The notes under the pieces are model-generated. The model worked only from the letters and a program-made list of their open reading frames with translations. It searched no databases and was not told the DNA's origin. Below, piece by piece: positions 1 through 6,960 of a stretch of DNA of 15,907 nucleotides. Source of the DNA: Rhodocyclaceae bacterium. Lineage in GTDB: Bacteria > Pseudomonadota > Gammaproteobacteria > Burkholderiales > Rhodocyclaceae. A program made the position numbers and the translations under genes. Each line of letters begins with the position of its first letter. Position 1 is the stretch's first letter. Location: assembly GCA_020849155.1 (NCBI GenBank), contig JADLGU010000161.1, positions 1-15,907 on the forward strand, read 5' to 3'.

Positions 1-22
1 GGCGGCGCAGTCAACACATGGA

Positions 23-37
23 GCGGGCGCAGCCCGC
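23..37. repeat. Short GC hairpin in the left-edge non-coding segment
   Basis: GCGGGC (23-28) and GCCCGC (32-37) form a perfect 6-bp stem with a 3-base loop. There is no T tract after it, so it is not a standard intrinsic terminator. It lies in the 91 bases before motB, where no gene is supported; all three + frames are open here only because the DNA is GC-rich. The upstream gene, expected to be motA, must end outside the window or in its first bases. Confidence 0.4.
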
Positions 38-43
38 GAACAA

Positions 44-87
44 CCGTCACCCCCTTCCGCGGGAAGGGGGATGGGGGGAAGGTAGTC
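44..87. repeat. Dispersed hairpin repeat, copy 1 (44 bp)
   Basis: The segment contains a perfect inverted repeat: CCCCCTTCC (50-58) and GGAAGGGGG (62-70) around a 3-base loop, then ATGGGGGGA. A second copy lies at 11256-11299 in the same orientation and agrees at 40 of 44 positions; two of the four differences fall in the loop. The copies are about 11 kb apart in unrelated contexts, so this looks like a dispersed, REP-like intergenic element rather than a site specific to one gene. The 3' part of this copy (GGGGGGAAGG, 73-82) lies 9 bases before the motB start and is the only Shine-Dalgarno sequence available there. Confidence 0.8.
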
Positions 88-91
88 ACCA

Positions 92-1006
92 ATGAGTGAA
101 GACAACCAGCAGCCCATAATAGTCAAGCGCATCAAGAAGGGCGGCGGCGGCCACCACGGCGGCGCCTGGAAGATCGCCTATGCCGACTTCGTCACGGCGA
201 TGATGGCCTTCTTCCTGCTGATGTGGCTGCTCGGCTCGACCGCCAAGGGCGACCTCAACGGCATCGCCGATTATTTCTCCACCCCGCTCAAGGTCGCCAT
301 GCAGGGCGGCTCGGGTTCCGGCGACGCCTCCAGCGTCATCATGGGCGGCGGCAAGGACCTGACGCGCAGCGCCGGCCAGGTCAAGCAGGGCGAGATCAAG
401 GCCGAGAAAAAGACCGTCAACCTGCAGGCCCTGAAGGCCGAGTTGGAACGCAAGGAGCGCGAGAAGCTGGGCGAACTGAAGGACCGCATCGAGAAGGCCA
501 TCGAGGCCAACCCCTCGCTCGGCCAGTACAAGAAGCAGCTGCTGCTCGACATCACCAACGAGGGCCTGCGCATCCAGATCGTGGACGAGAAGAACCGCCC
601 CATGTTCGATCTCTCCAGTTCCGACGTGAAGCCCTATATGCGCGACATCCTGCGCGAGATCGGCAGGGCCTTCAACGACGTCGACAACCGCATCGCGCTG
701 TCCGGCCACACCGACGCCAAGCCCTTCGCCACCGGGGACAAGGGTATCGGCAACTGGGAACTCTCGGCCAGCCGCGCCAACGCCTCGCGCCGCGAGCTGA
801 TCGCCGGCGGCATGGCCGAGGGCAAGGTGATCCGGGTGGTCGGCCAGGCCTCGACCGTGCTGTTCGACAAACAGGATCCCTTCAACCCGCAGAACCGCCG
901 CATCGGCATCGTGGTACTCAACAAGAAGACCGAGGAGGCGATCCTCGCCGACGGCATGCTGCCGCCCGAGCCCAAGGAAGCCGCCCCGGCCGAGAAGGCC
1001 GGCTGA
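92..1006 (+). CDS. motB: Flagellar stator protein MotB
   Basis: Inner-membrane stator subunit that, with MotA, conducts protons and anchors the flagellar motor to peptidoglycan. The protein has 304 residues, the usual length. After a short basic, Gly/His-rich cytoplasmic start there is one membrane segment (about 29-48) that carries the proton-accepting aspartate, Asp32, in the context AYADFVTAMMAFF. A plug/linker region with a charged coiled coil (about 100-140) follows. The OmpA-like peptidoglycan-binding domain (about 155-275) shows SGHTDAKP, NWELSASRA and NRRIGIVV. The C-terminal tail is Ala/Pro/Glu-rich. The start at 92 is favoured because the membrane segment follows at the normal distance and GGAAGG lies 9 bases upstream, inside the dispersed repeat. 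motA would normally precede it and is outside the window. Confidence 0.97.
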   Translation: MSEDNQQPIIVKRIKKGGGGHHGGAWKIAYADFVTAMMAFFLLMWLLGSTAKGDLNGIADYFSTPLKVAMQGGSGSGDASSVIMGGGKDLTRSAGQVKQGEIKAEKKTVNLQALKAELERKEREKLGELKDRIEKAIEANPSLGQYKKQLLLDITNEGLRIQIVDEKNRPMFDLSSSDVKPYMRDILREIGRAFNDVDNRIALSGHTDAKPFATGDKGIGNWELSASRANASRRELIAGGMAEGKVIRVVGQASTVLFDKQDPFNPQNRRIGIVVLNKKTEEAILADGMLPPEPKEAAPAEKAG

Positions 1007-1017
1007 AGCTTTTCTCC

Positions 1018-1045
1018 TCAAGTTTCCCGGCCAGAATGACGTAAC
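1018..1045 (+). promoter_or_regulatory. Candidate degenerate sigma-28 (FliA) promoter
   Basis: TCAAGTTT (1018-1025) matches the sigma-28 -35 consensus at 7 of 8 positions. After 12 bases comes GACGTAAC (1038-1045), a poor match to GCCGATAA that becomes good if one base is treated as deleted (GACG-TAACC). It lies in the 66-base gap between motB and the small gene before cheY, where a promoter for the chemotaxis operon would be expected. The two strong sigma-28 sites later in the window make this weaker one more believable, but the -10 half is not convincing alone. Confidence 0.4.
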
Positions 1046-1062
1046 CGGTACATCGGGTTACG
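1040..1062. repeat. Inverted repeat ahead of the chemotaxis operon
   Basis: CGTAACC (1040-1046) and GGTTACG (1056-1062) are a perfect 7-bp inverted repeat with a 9-base spacer. It overlaps the candidate sigma-28 -10 region and ends 10 bases before the ATG at 1073. It could be an operator, or an RNA hairpin affecting translation of the small gene, whose own ribosome binding site is poor. It has no T tract, so a terminator after motB is unlikely. Confidence 0.55.
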
Positions 1063-1072
1063 CCGCCGGACC

Positions 1073-1447
1073 ATGCATCCTGTCCAGGACGACCAGCAGG
1101 ACCAGAACGACTCCCGCCCCGGCGCGCTGGCGCGGGAATGCGCCCGGCTGCGCGGCGAGGTCGACGCTTCGGGCGCGGTGCTCGACGAAGCCGCCGCCCG
1201 GCTGTCGCTCGGCTTCGCGGCGCTGGCGGAGGGCCTGGCCGAGCAGCCGGCCCTGCGCGGCGAACTCGACAGGATGGTGCTGGCCCTGCAGTCCCACGAT
1301 GTCCTGAGCCAGGCGCTGGCGCGCATCGGCGCCCGCCTGGCGCAACTGGAAGCGCTGGCGAGCGGCAACGGGCCCGCGCCGGCCGCGGCCGCGCCAACCG
1401 CCTCGCCGCGCTGCAGCCTGCAGCCGGGCGAGATCGAGCTGTTTTGA
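1073..1447 (+). CDS. Small helical protein before cheY with a CheZ-like D-x-x-x-Q motif
   Basis: No named family is recognised with certainty. The protein has 124 residues: an acidic, Gln-rich start, a mostly alpha-helical core (about 17-95), an Ala/Pro-rich linker (about 99-112) and a C-terminal tail PGEIELF. In the core, ALQSHDVLSQALAR (71-84) resembles the catalytic helix of CheZ (QDFQDLTGQVIKR), keeping Asp and Gln four residues apart (Asp76, Gln80). CheZ also ends with a linker and a CheY-binding peptide, so the layout fits a compact CheY-P phosphatase; this is inference. The gene ends 10 bases before cheY, and no other cheZ is visible. No in-frame start is available upstream. The Shine-Dalgarno is weak (CCGGA, very close to the ATG). 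Alternative: an uncharacterised helical chemotaxis adaptor. That it is a real gene is fairly sure; the function is not. Confidence 0.75.
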   Translation: MHPVQDDQQDQNDSRPGALARECARLRGEVDASGAVLDEAAARLSLGFAALAEGLAEQPALRGELDRMVLALQSHDVLSQALARIGARLAQLEALASGNGPAPAAAAPTASPRCSLQPGEIELF

Positions 1448-1457
1448 TCGGAGCGAC

Positions 1458-1820
1458 ATGAAGACCGTACTTGCCGTCGACGACTCGCCCTCCATGCGCC
1501 AGATGCTGGCCTTCACCCTGAAGAGCTCGGGCTACGAGGTCATCGAGGCGGTAGATGGCGTGGACGGCCTGTACAAGGCGCGCGCCGGCCAGGTGAGCCT
1601 GGTGCTCACCGACCAGAACATGCCGCGCATGGACGGCCTGACCCTGATCCGCCGCCTGCGCGGCCTGCCCGAGTACCGGCGCACGCCGATCCTGATGCTC
1701 ACCACCGAGGCCAGCGCCGAGATGAAGGCCGAGGGACGCGCCGCCGGCGCTACCGGCTGGCTGGTGAAGCCCTTCGATCCGCTCAAGCTGATCGAAGTGG
1801 TGAAAAAAGTCATCGGTTAA
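1458..1820 (+). CDS. cheY: Chemotaxis response regulator CheY
   Basis: Single-domain receiver of 120 residues, the full length of the family. Phosphorylated by CheA, it binds the flagellar switch and changes rotation. The acidic pocket is Asp8 and Asp9 (VDDSPSMRQ), the phospho-acceptor is Asp52 (LTDQNMPRMDG), the switch threonine is Thr82 (LMLTTEAS), and Lys104 is followed by Pro105 (LVKPFDP). There is no output domain. CGGAG lies 5 bases before the ATG, which is 10 bases after the small upstream gene, so the two are almost certainly co-transcribed. The stop codon TAA overlaps the first bases of a 26-bp repeated element that fills the gap to cheA. Confidence 0.97.
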   Translation: MKTVLAVDDSPSMRQMLAFTLKSSGYEVIEAVDGVDGLYKARAGQVSLVLTDQNMPRMDGLTLIRRLRGLPEYRRTPILMLTTEASAEMKAEGRAAGATGWLVKPFDPLKLIEVVKKVIG

Positions 1821-1844
1821 AAGTCGGTCTGCGGAATACGGCGA
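1819..1844 (+). repeat. 26-bp boundary element, copy A
   Basis: Starts with AAAAGTCGGTCT and ends in ATACGGCGA. It matches 21 of 26 positions of a copy at 14521-14546 and 19 of 26 of an inverted copy at 11399-11424. It fills the whole cheY-cheA junction, from the cheY stop to the first base of the cheA start codon. Its role is unknown; a protein-binding or RNA-level control site is possible. Confidence 0.55.
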
Positions 1845-3577
1845 TGGCCATCGATCTCTCCCAGTTCCACCAGCTGTTCTTCGACGAGGCGGCCGAGCAC
1901 CTGGCCTGCCTGGAGCGGCAGCTGCTCGGGCTGGACCTGGCCCGGCCCGAGGCCGAGGCCTTCAACGAGATGTTCCGCGCCCTGCATTCGGTCAAGGGCA
2001 GCGCCGCGACCTTCGGTTTCCAGGACATGGCGGCGCTGGCCCACGACGCCGAGAGTCTGCTCGGCCGGCTGCGCAAGGGCGAGATCGGTTTCGGCGAAGA
2101 GATGCAGGCCGCCCTGATCGAAGTCGGCGATCTGCTCAAGGCCCAGCTGGCGATTCACGCCGGGCAGGGCGGGCCGGGCGCCGATGCCGAACGCGTCCAG
2201 GCCGCCGGCCGCCGGCTGCTGGCGCTGGCCGAAAGCGGCCCTGCGCCCGCGCCGCCTGCCGCCGCCGACCGTGTCCCGGCCGTCGCCGAGGCGCCGGCGC
2301 AGGAAGAGGCCTACGGCTTCTTCGTCGAGCCGACGCCGAGCGCCGAAGTGCATGCCCTGCCCGAAGCGCCCAAGACGGCCCACGCAACAGCAGCCGAGGG
2401 CTCGATCCGCGTCGGCCTGGGGCGGGTGGATCGTCTGGTGAACCAGGTCGGCGAGCTGGTCATCACCCAATCCATGCTGCTGCAGGCCGCCGGCCTGCTC
2501 GATCCGCTGGTCCACGAGCGGCTGTTCAACGGCCTGGCCCAGCTCGAGCGCAACAGCCGCGAGCTGCAGGAATCGGTGATGAGCATGCGCATGGTGCCGA
2601 TCTCGACGGTGTTCGGCCGCTTCCCGCGCCTGGTCAAGGACCTCGCGCGCAAGCTCGGCAAGCAGGTGGCGCTGCAACTGCATGGCGAAGCCACCGAGCT
2701 CGACCGCGGCCTGGTCGAGCTGATCGCCGATCCGCTCACCCATCTGGTGCGCAACAGCCTCGACCACGGCATCGAGGCGCCCGAGATGCGGCGCACCGCC
2801 GGCAAGCCGGAGCAGGGCCTGCTGATCCTCTCGGCGCACTGCCGCGGCGGCAACATCGTCATCGAAGTACGCGACGACGGCGCCGGCCTGAACCGCCAGC
2901 GCATCCTCGCCAAGGCGCGCGAGCACGGCCTGGCCGTCGCCGAGGGCGCCGTCGATGCCGAGGTCTGGCAGCTGATCTTCGAAGCCGGTTTGTCCACCGC
3001 CGAAGCGGTCAGCGACGTCTCCGGGCGCGGCGTCGGCATGGACGTGGTGCGCCGCAACGTCGCCAACCTGGGCGGACGCATCGAGGTGGATTCGCTGCCC
3101 GGTGTCGGCAGCCACTTCACCTTGCGCCTGCCGCTCACCCTGGCGGTGGCCGACGGCATGCTGGTCGGCGTCGGCGCCGAGACCTTCATCCTGCCGCTCG
3201 ACCATGTCGTCGAGTCCGGCCAGCCGGCCCCCGGCCAGGTGCGCGCGGTGCGCGGCGGGCTGGCGCGGGTCTATGAACTGCGCGGCGAGCTGCTGCCGCT
3301 GATTCCCCTGGCGCAGGTCCTCGGTCTGCCCTCCGGCGCGGCGGATTTCGAGCAGGGCATCGTGGTGGCGGTGGAGGCCGGCGGCACCCGTCAGGCCCTG
3401 TTCGTCGACCGGCTGCTCGGCCAGCAGCAGTTCGTGGTGAAGAGCCTGGAGGCGAATTTCCGCAAGGTGCCGGGCTTCTCCGGCGCGACCATCCTCGGCG
3501 ACGGCCGGGTGGCGATGATCCTCGACGTGCCGGCTTTGCCGGCCCTGGCCGGCGCCGTCCTGGCGCGCGCCGCCTGA
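1844..3577 (+). CDS. cheA: Chemotaxis histidine kinase CheA (no P2 domain)
   Basis: Cytoplasmic kinase that autophosphorylates in receptor arrays and passes phosphate to CheY and CheB. 577 residues. P1/HPt (about 1-105) carries the phospho-histidine His48 in ALHSVKGSAATFGF. P3 dimerisation starts near 187 (SIRVGLGRVDRLVNQVGEL). P4 has the N box His300-Asn304 (HLVRNSLDHG), G1 box Asp344-Gly348 (DDGAG) and G2 box GRGVGM (394-399). P5, the CheW-like domain, spans about 430-566. Residues 106-186 are low-complexity, Ala/Pro-rich, and too short and unstructured for a folded P2 CheY-binding domain; they contain one aromatic patch, AYGFF (156-160). The protein is shorter than E. coli CheA (654, from memory) for that reason. 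The ribosome binding site is weak (GCGGA). The ATG is 23 bases after the cheY stop. Confidence 0.96.
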   Translation: MAIDLSQFHQLFFDEAAEHLACLERQLLGLDLARPEAEAFNEMFRALHSVKGSAATFGFQDMAALAHDAESLLGRLRKGEIGFGEEMQAALIEVGDLLKAQLAIHAGQGGPGADAERVQAAGRRLLALAESGPAPAPPAAADRVPAVAEAPAQEEAYGFFVEPTPSAEVHALPEAPKTAHATAAEGSIRVGLGRVDRLVNQVGELVITQSMLLQAAGLLDPLVHERLFNGLAQLERNSRELQESVMSMRMVPISTVFGRFPRLVKDLARKLGKQVALQLHGEATELDRGLVELIADPLTHLVRNSLDHGIEAPEMRRTAGKPEQGLLILSAHCRGGNIVIEVRDDGAGLNRQRILAKAREHGLAVAEGAVDAEVWQLIFEAGLSTAEAVSDVSGRGVGMDVVRRNVANLGGRIEVDSLPGVGSHFTLRLPLTLAVADGMLVGVGAETFILPLDHVVESGQPAPGQVRAVRGGLARVYELRGELLPLIPLAQVLGLPSGAADFEQGIVVAVEAGGTRQALFVDRLLGQQQFVVKSLEANFRKVPGFSGATILGDGRVAMILDVPALPALAGAVLARAA

Positions 3578-3592
3578 ACCCAAGGAGCAGAC

Positions 3593-4096
3593 ATGCAGAA
3601 CAACGTGACGACCCTCTCCCAGCCGGCCCCGGCGGCGGCCCGCAGCGCCTGCGAGGTGCTGGCCATCACCCTCGGCGCCGAGGAATACGCCATCGACATC
3701 CTGGCGGTGCGCGAGATCCGCAGCTATGGCGGGGTGACGCCGATCGCCGGCGCGCCGCCGCACATCAAGGGCGTCATCAACCTGCGCGGCGCCATCGTGC
3801 CGGTGGTCGACCTGCGTCTGAAGTTCGGCGTCGGCGCCGCCGAGTACACGCCCTTCACCCTGACGGTGATCGTCGAGGTGAATGGCCGCACGGCCGGCCT
3901 GGTGGTGGATGCCGTTTCCGACGTGCTGAGCCTGCCGGCCGAGGCCGTCCTGCCGGCGCCGGAGGTGGCGGCGGTGTTCGATAAGAGCAGCATCCTCGGC
4001 CTGGCCGCGCTCGACGCGCGGATGCTGGTGATGCTCGACGTGGCGCAGCTGCTGGCCAGCCCGGAGATGGGGCTGGTCGAGCGGCAGGCCGCCTGA
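3593..4096 (+). CDS. cheW: Chemotaxis coupling protein CheW
   Basis: Adaptor that links chemoreceptors to CheA in the signalling array. 167 residues, one CheW (SH3-like) domain from about residue 19 to 155 after a short Ala/Pro-rich start. Recognisable landmarks are EEYAIDILAVREI (30-42), the receptor- and CheA-contacting stretch KGVINLRGAIVPVVDLR (59-75) with Arg65, and VVDAVSDVLSLP. AAGGAG lies 5 bases before the ATG, which is 15 bases after cheA. The receptor gene follows 14 bases downstream, so the gene sits inside one operon. Confidence 0.97.
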   Translation: MQNNVTTLSQPAPAAARSACEVLAITLGAEEYAIDILAVREIRSYGGVTPIAGAPPHIKGVINLRGAIVPVVDLRLKFGVGAAEYTPFTLTVIVEVNGRTAGLVVDAVSDVLSLPAEAVLPAPEVAAVFDKSSILGLAALDARMLVMLDVAQLLASPEMGLVERQAA

Positions 4097-4110
4097 CAAG
4101 GAGAACGGCA

Positions 4111-6960
4111 ATGAAGCGCAACCTCCCCGTGACCCAGCACGAATACCTCCTGCGCGACGGCGTGCTGATCGTCACCCGCACCGACCCGAGGGGGATCATC
4201 ACCTACGCCAACGCCGACTTCATCGAGACCAGCGGCTTCACCGAAGAAGAGCTGATCGGCAAGGCCCACAACATCGTGCGCCATCCCGACATGCCGGCGC
4301 AGGCCTTCGAGCAGATGTGGAACGACCTCAAGGCCGGCAAGACCTGGACCGGCATCGTCAAGAACCGGCGCAAGAACGGCGACCACTATTGGGTCGACGC
4401 CACGGTGACGCCGGTGCACGAGGACGGCAAGCTGGTCGGCTATATGTCGGTGCGGCGCAAGGCCCCGCGCGTCGCCGTCGAAGTGGCCGAGCGCAGCTAC
4501 GCGGCGCTGCGCGCCGAGACCGAGGCGCGCCAGCCGCGCCGCGCGGCGGCGGCCCAGCCGGCGAGGCAAGGGGAAGGCGTCATGGAGGCGGCGCCGGCGC
4601 TTGGTTGTGTCGGCAAGCTGAAGGTCGGCGGCCGGCTGAATGTGCTGGCGGGATTCTTCGGCGTCCTGCTGCTGATCGGCGCGGCGATCGGCCTGAACGG
4701 CATGTCGCAGGGCAACGAGGCGCTCGGCCGGCTCTACCAACGCCAGCTCGAACCGATGCTAGCCCTGGAGAAGATCATGGCCCTGACCGCCGAGAGCCGC
4801 GGCGAACTGCTGCTGGCTCTCCAGCATCAACCGGGGACGCCCTTCGCCAAGGTGCACGACCATGCCGTCAGCCGGCACAGCGAAGCCGTCGAGCGCAACC
4901 GCCAGGCGGCCGACGCGTTGTGGCGCGACTACCTGGAACGGAGCGGCCTGAAGGACGACGAAACAGCCCGGGCCTTCGCCGCGGCGCGGCAGCGCTACGT
5001 GCAGGAAGGCCTTTTGCCAGTGCTGGCCGAGCTCGGCCGGGGCCGTTACCGCGAGGCCAATGCCGCGATCCTGGAGCGGGTGAACCCACGGCATGCCGAA
5101 TTGGCCCGGCTAGGCGCGCTGCTGGCCGAACGCGAGCTGGCCAGAGCCCGCGCCGAATACGAGGCGGCCCAGTCCCGCTTCAACACCGTGACGACCCTGG
5201 TGGCCATCGGCCTGCTGCTGGCCGGCGTCGTCGGCTGGCAGCTGGCCAGCCTGATCCGCCGCTCGGTCACCCGGCCGTTGGCCGAGGCGCGGCGGGTGTT
5301 CAACGCCATCGCCGAGGGCCGCCTCGACAGCCGCATATTTATCGCCGGCCAGGACGAGCTGGCCGAGCTGCTGCACCAATTGCGCGCCATGCAGAACAAG
5401 CTGGCCGCCGATGTCGGCGAGATGCAGCGCCTGAACGAGGAGAACGGCCGCATCCGCAAGGCCCTCGACAAAGCCTCCACCAACATGATGATCGCCGACA
5501 ACGATTGCAACATCATCTATCTCAACGAGTCGGTGCGGACCCTGTTCGGCAGCGCCGAGGCCGACATCCGCCAGGATCTGCCGGCCTTCCACGCCGCCGG
5601 CCTGCTCGGCACCAACATCGACGTCTTCCACAAGGACCCGGTGCGCATCCGCCGCACGATCGAGGCCATGCGCGGCGAGCATCGCGCCCAGATCCGCCTC
5701 GGCGGGCACACCTTCAGCCAGGTCACCAACCCGGTGTTCGACGCCGACGGCGCGCGCATCGGCACGGTGGTGGAGTGGAACGACCGCACCGCCCAGGTGG
5801 CGGCCGAGGCCGAGCTGGCGCGCCTGCAGGAGGCGGCGCTGGCCGGCGATTTCACCGTCCAGATCGAGCTGGCCGGCAAGGAGGGCTTCTTCCGCGAGCT
5901 GGCCGAGCGCATGAACCAGTTGAACCGCGTCGTCGCGGGCGGCCTGGAGGAGACCGCCGCGGTCCTGCAGGCCCTGGCCGCCGGCGACCTGACGCGCCAC
6001 GTCGAGAGCGAGCAGCGCGGCATCTTCGGCCACCTCAAGGCCGACACCAATGCCTGCGTGGACAAGCTGCGTGAGATGGTCGGCCGCATCACCGAGTCGG
6101 CCGAGGCGGTGCGCATCGCCACCGACGAGCTGACCACCGCCAACATCGAATTGTCGGCGCGCACCCAGCAAACGGCCTCCAGCCTGGAGGAGACGGCCTC
6201 GGGCATGGAAGAGCTGGCCGCGGCGGTGAAGAGCAACGCCGACAGCGCCGGCGAGACCAGCCGGATGGCGGCGCGCTCCAATGCCGCCGCCTTGCGCGGC
6301 GGCGAGACGGTCGGCCGCATGGTCGACGCCATGCGCAGCATCGAGGAGAGCGGCCGGCGCATCGCCGAGATCATCTCGATGATCGACAATATCGCCTTCC
6401 AGACCAACATCCTGGCGCTCAACGCCGCCGTCGAGGCGGCGCGCGCCGGCGAGCAGGGCCGCGGCTTCGCCGTGGTGGCGGGGGAAGTGCGGGCCCTGGC
6501 CGGGCGCAGCGCGGCGGCGGCCAAGGAGATCAAGGGCCTGATCGCCGATTCGGTGGCGCGCGTCGACCAGGGCAGCCGCGAGGCGGCCGAAGCCAGCGCC
6601 AGCATCGAAGAGGTGATGGCCGCGGTGGGCGAGGTGACGCGCTTGATGGCGCAGGTGGCCGGCACCTCGCAGGAGCAGACCGCCGGCATCGAGCAGGTCA
6701 CCGAGACGGTGTCGCAGATCGACGAGGCGACCCAGCAGAACGCCGCCTTGGTGGAGGAAGTGGCGGCCACCGGCGAGACGCTCGGCGGCCAGGTGCAGAG
6801 CCTGGTGACCAGCGTGCGCAGCTTCCGCCTCGGCACCGAGCCGCTGGCGGCGGTGCCTTCCAGGCCGGCGCCGGCACAAAAAGCCCGGCCCGACGGCCGG
6901 CCGCTGCCGAAGATCCGCCGGGTGGCCGGCGGTGCCGACGGCGACTGGGTCGAGTTCTGA
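4111..6960 (+). CDS. Chimeric aerotaxis receptor: Aer-type PAS, periplasmic domain, Aer2-type heme PAS, MCP domain
   Basis: 949-residue methyl-accepting chemotaxis protein. PAS1 (about 12-120) closely resembles the FAD-binding PAS of E. coli Aer: RHPDMPAQAFEQMW and GIVKNRRKNGDHYWV. Membrane segments lie at about 176-196 and 359-379, enclosing a roughly 160-residue all-helical periplasmic domain. HAMP is at about 380-434. PAS2 (about 450-560) resembles the heme PAS of P. aeruginosa Aer2: His507 in DVFHKDP and Trp556 in TVVEW, 49 residues apart, as recalled for Aer2 His234 and Trp283. Two HAMP-like units follow (about 565-655), then the signalling hairpin with its tip IAFQTNILALNAAVEAARAG (761-780). 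The tail ends GDWVEF, an xWxxF CheR-docking pentapeptide. AAGGAG precedes the start by 7 bases; the stop overlaps the cheR start (TGATG). Chemotaxis toward or away from oxygen or redox change is a strong inference. Confidence 0.93.
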   Translation: MKRNLPVTQHEYLLRDGVLIVTRTDPRGIITYANADFIETSGFTEEELIGKAHNIVRHPDMPAQAFEQMWNDLKAGKTWTGIVKNRRKNGDHYWVDATVTPVHEDGKLVGYMSVRRKAPRVAVEVAERSYAALRAETEARQPRRAAAAQPARQGEGVMEAAPALGCVGKLKVGGRLNVLAGFFGVLLLIGAAIGLNGMSQGNEALGRLYQRQLEPMLALEKIMALTAESRGELLLALQHQPGTPFAKVHDHAVSRHSEAVERNRQAADALWRDYLERSGLKDDETARAFAAARQRYVQEGLLPVLAELGRGRYREANAAILERVNPRHAELARLGALLAERELARARAEYEAAQSRFNTVTTLVAIGLLLAGVVGWQLASLIRRSVTRPLAEARRVFNAIAEGRLDSRIFIAGQDELAELLHQLRAMQNKLAADVGEMQRLNEENGRIRKALDKASTNMMIADNDCNIIYLNESVRTLFGSAEADIRQDLPAFHAAGLLGTNIDVFHKDPVRIRRTIEAMRGEHRAQIRLGGHTFSQVTNPVFDADGARIGTVVEWNDRTAQVAAEAELARLQEAALAGDFTVQIELAGKEGFFRELAERMNQLNRVVAGGLEETAAVLQALAAGDLTRHVESEQRGIFGHLKADTNACVDKLREMVGRITESAEAVRIATDELTTANIELSARTQQTASSLEETASGMEELAAAVKSNADSAGETSRMAARSNAAALRGGETVGRMVDAMRSIEESGRRIAEIISMIDNIAFQTNILALNAAVEAARAGEQGRGFAVVAGEVRALAGRSAAAAKEIKGLIADSVARVDQGSREAAEASASIEEVMAAVGEVTRLMAQVAGTSQEQTAGIEQVTETVSQIDEATQQNAALVEEVAATGETLGGQVQSLVTSVRSFRLGTEPLAAVPSRPAPAQKARPDGRPLPKIRRVAGGADGDWVEF

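Noticed and set aside
1..91. C-terminal end of motA at the left edge
   Set aside because: All three + frames stay open almost to motB, and none shows a residue pattern I can tie to MotA, so no partial gene is called.
1138..1461. 107-residue + strand frame overlapping the small pre-cheY gene
   Set aside because: Arg-rich, low-complexity product running into the cheY start. The frame at 1073-1447 has a coherent helical pattern, a linker and a tail resembling that of CheD, so it is the real one.
1817..4111. Long minus-strand open frame of 764 residues opposite cheA and cheW
   Set aside because: It is the antisense shadow of GC-rich coding DNA: rich in His, Gln, Arg and Ala, with no recognisable domain, and it covers two certain genes. 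The same applies to minus-strand frames at 86-1021, 5110-6978, 5517-7733, 8163-9587, 9457-11361, 11358-13211, 13039-14409 and 14560-15723.
4317..6074. 585-residue + strand frame inside the chimeric receptor
   Set aside because: Arg/Gly/Pro-rich product without domains, wholly inside a confident gene in another frame. The same holds for 223-1044, 6932-7882, 8399-9436, 9492-10760 and 13341-14624.
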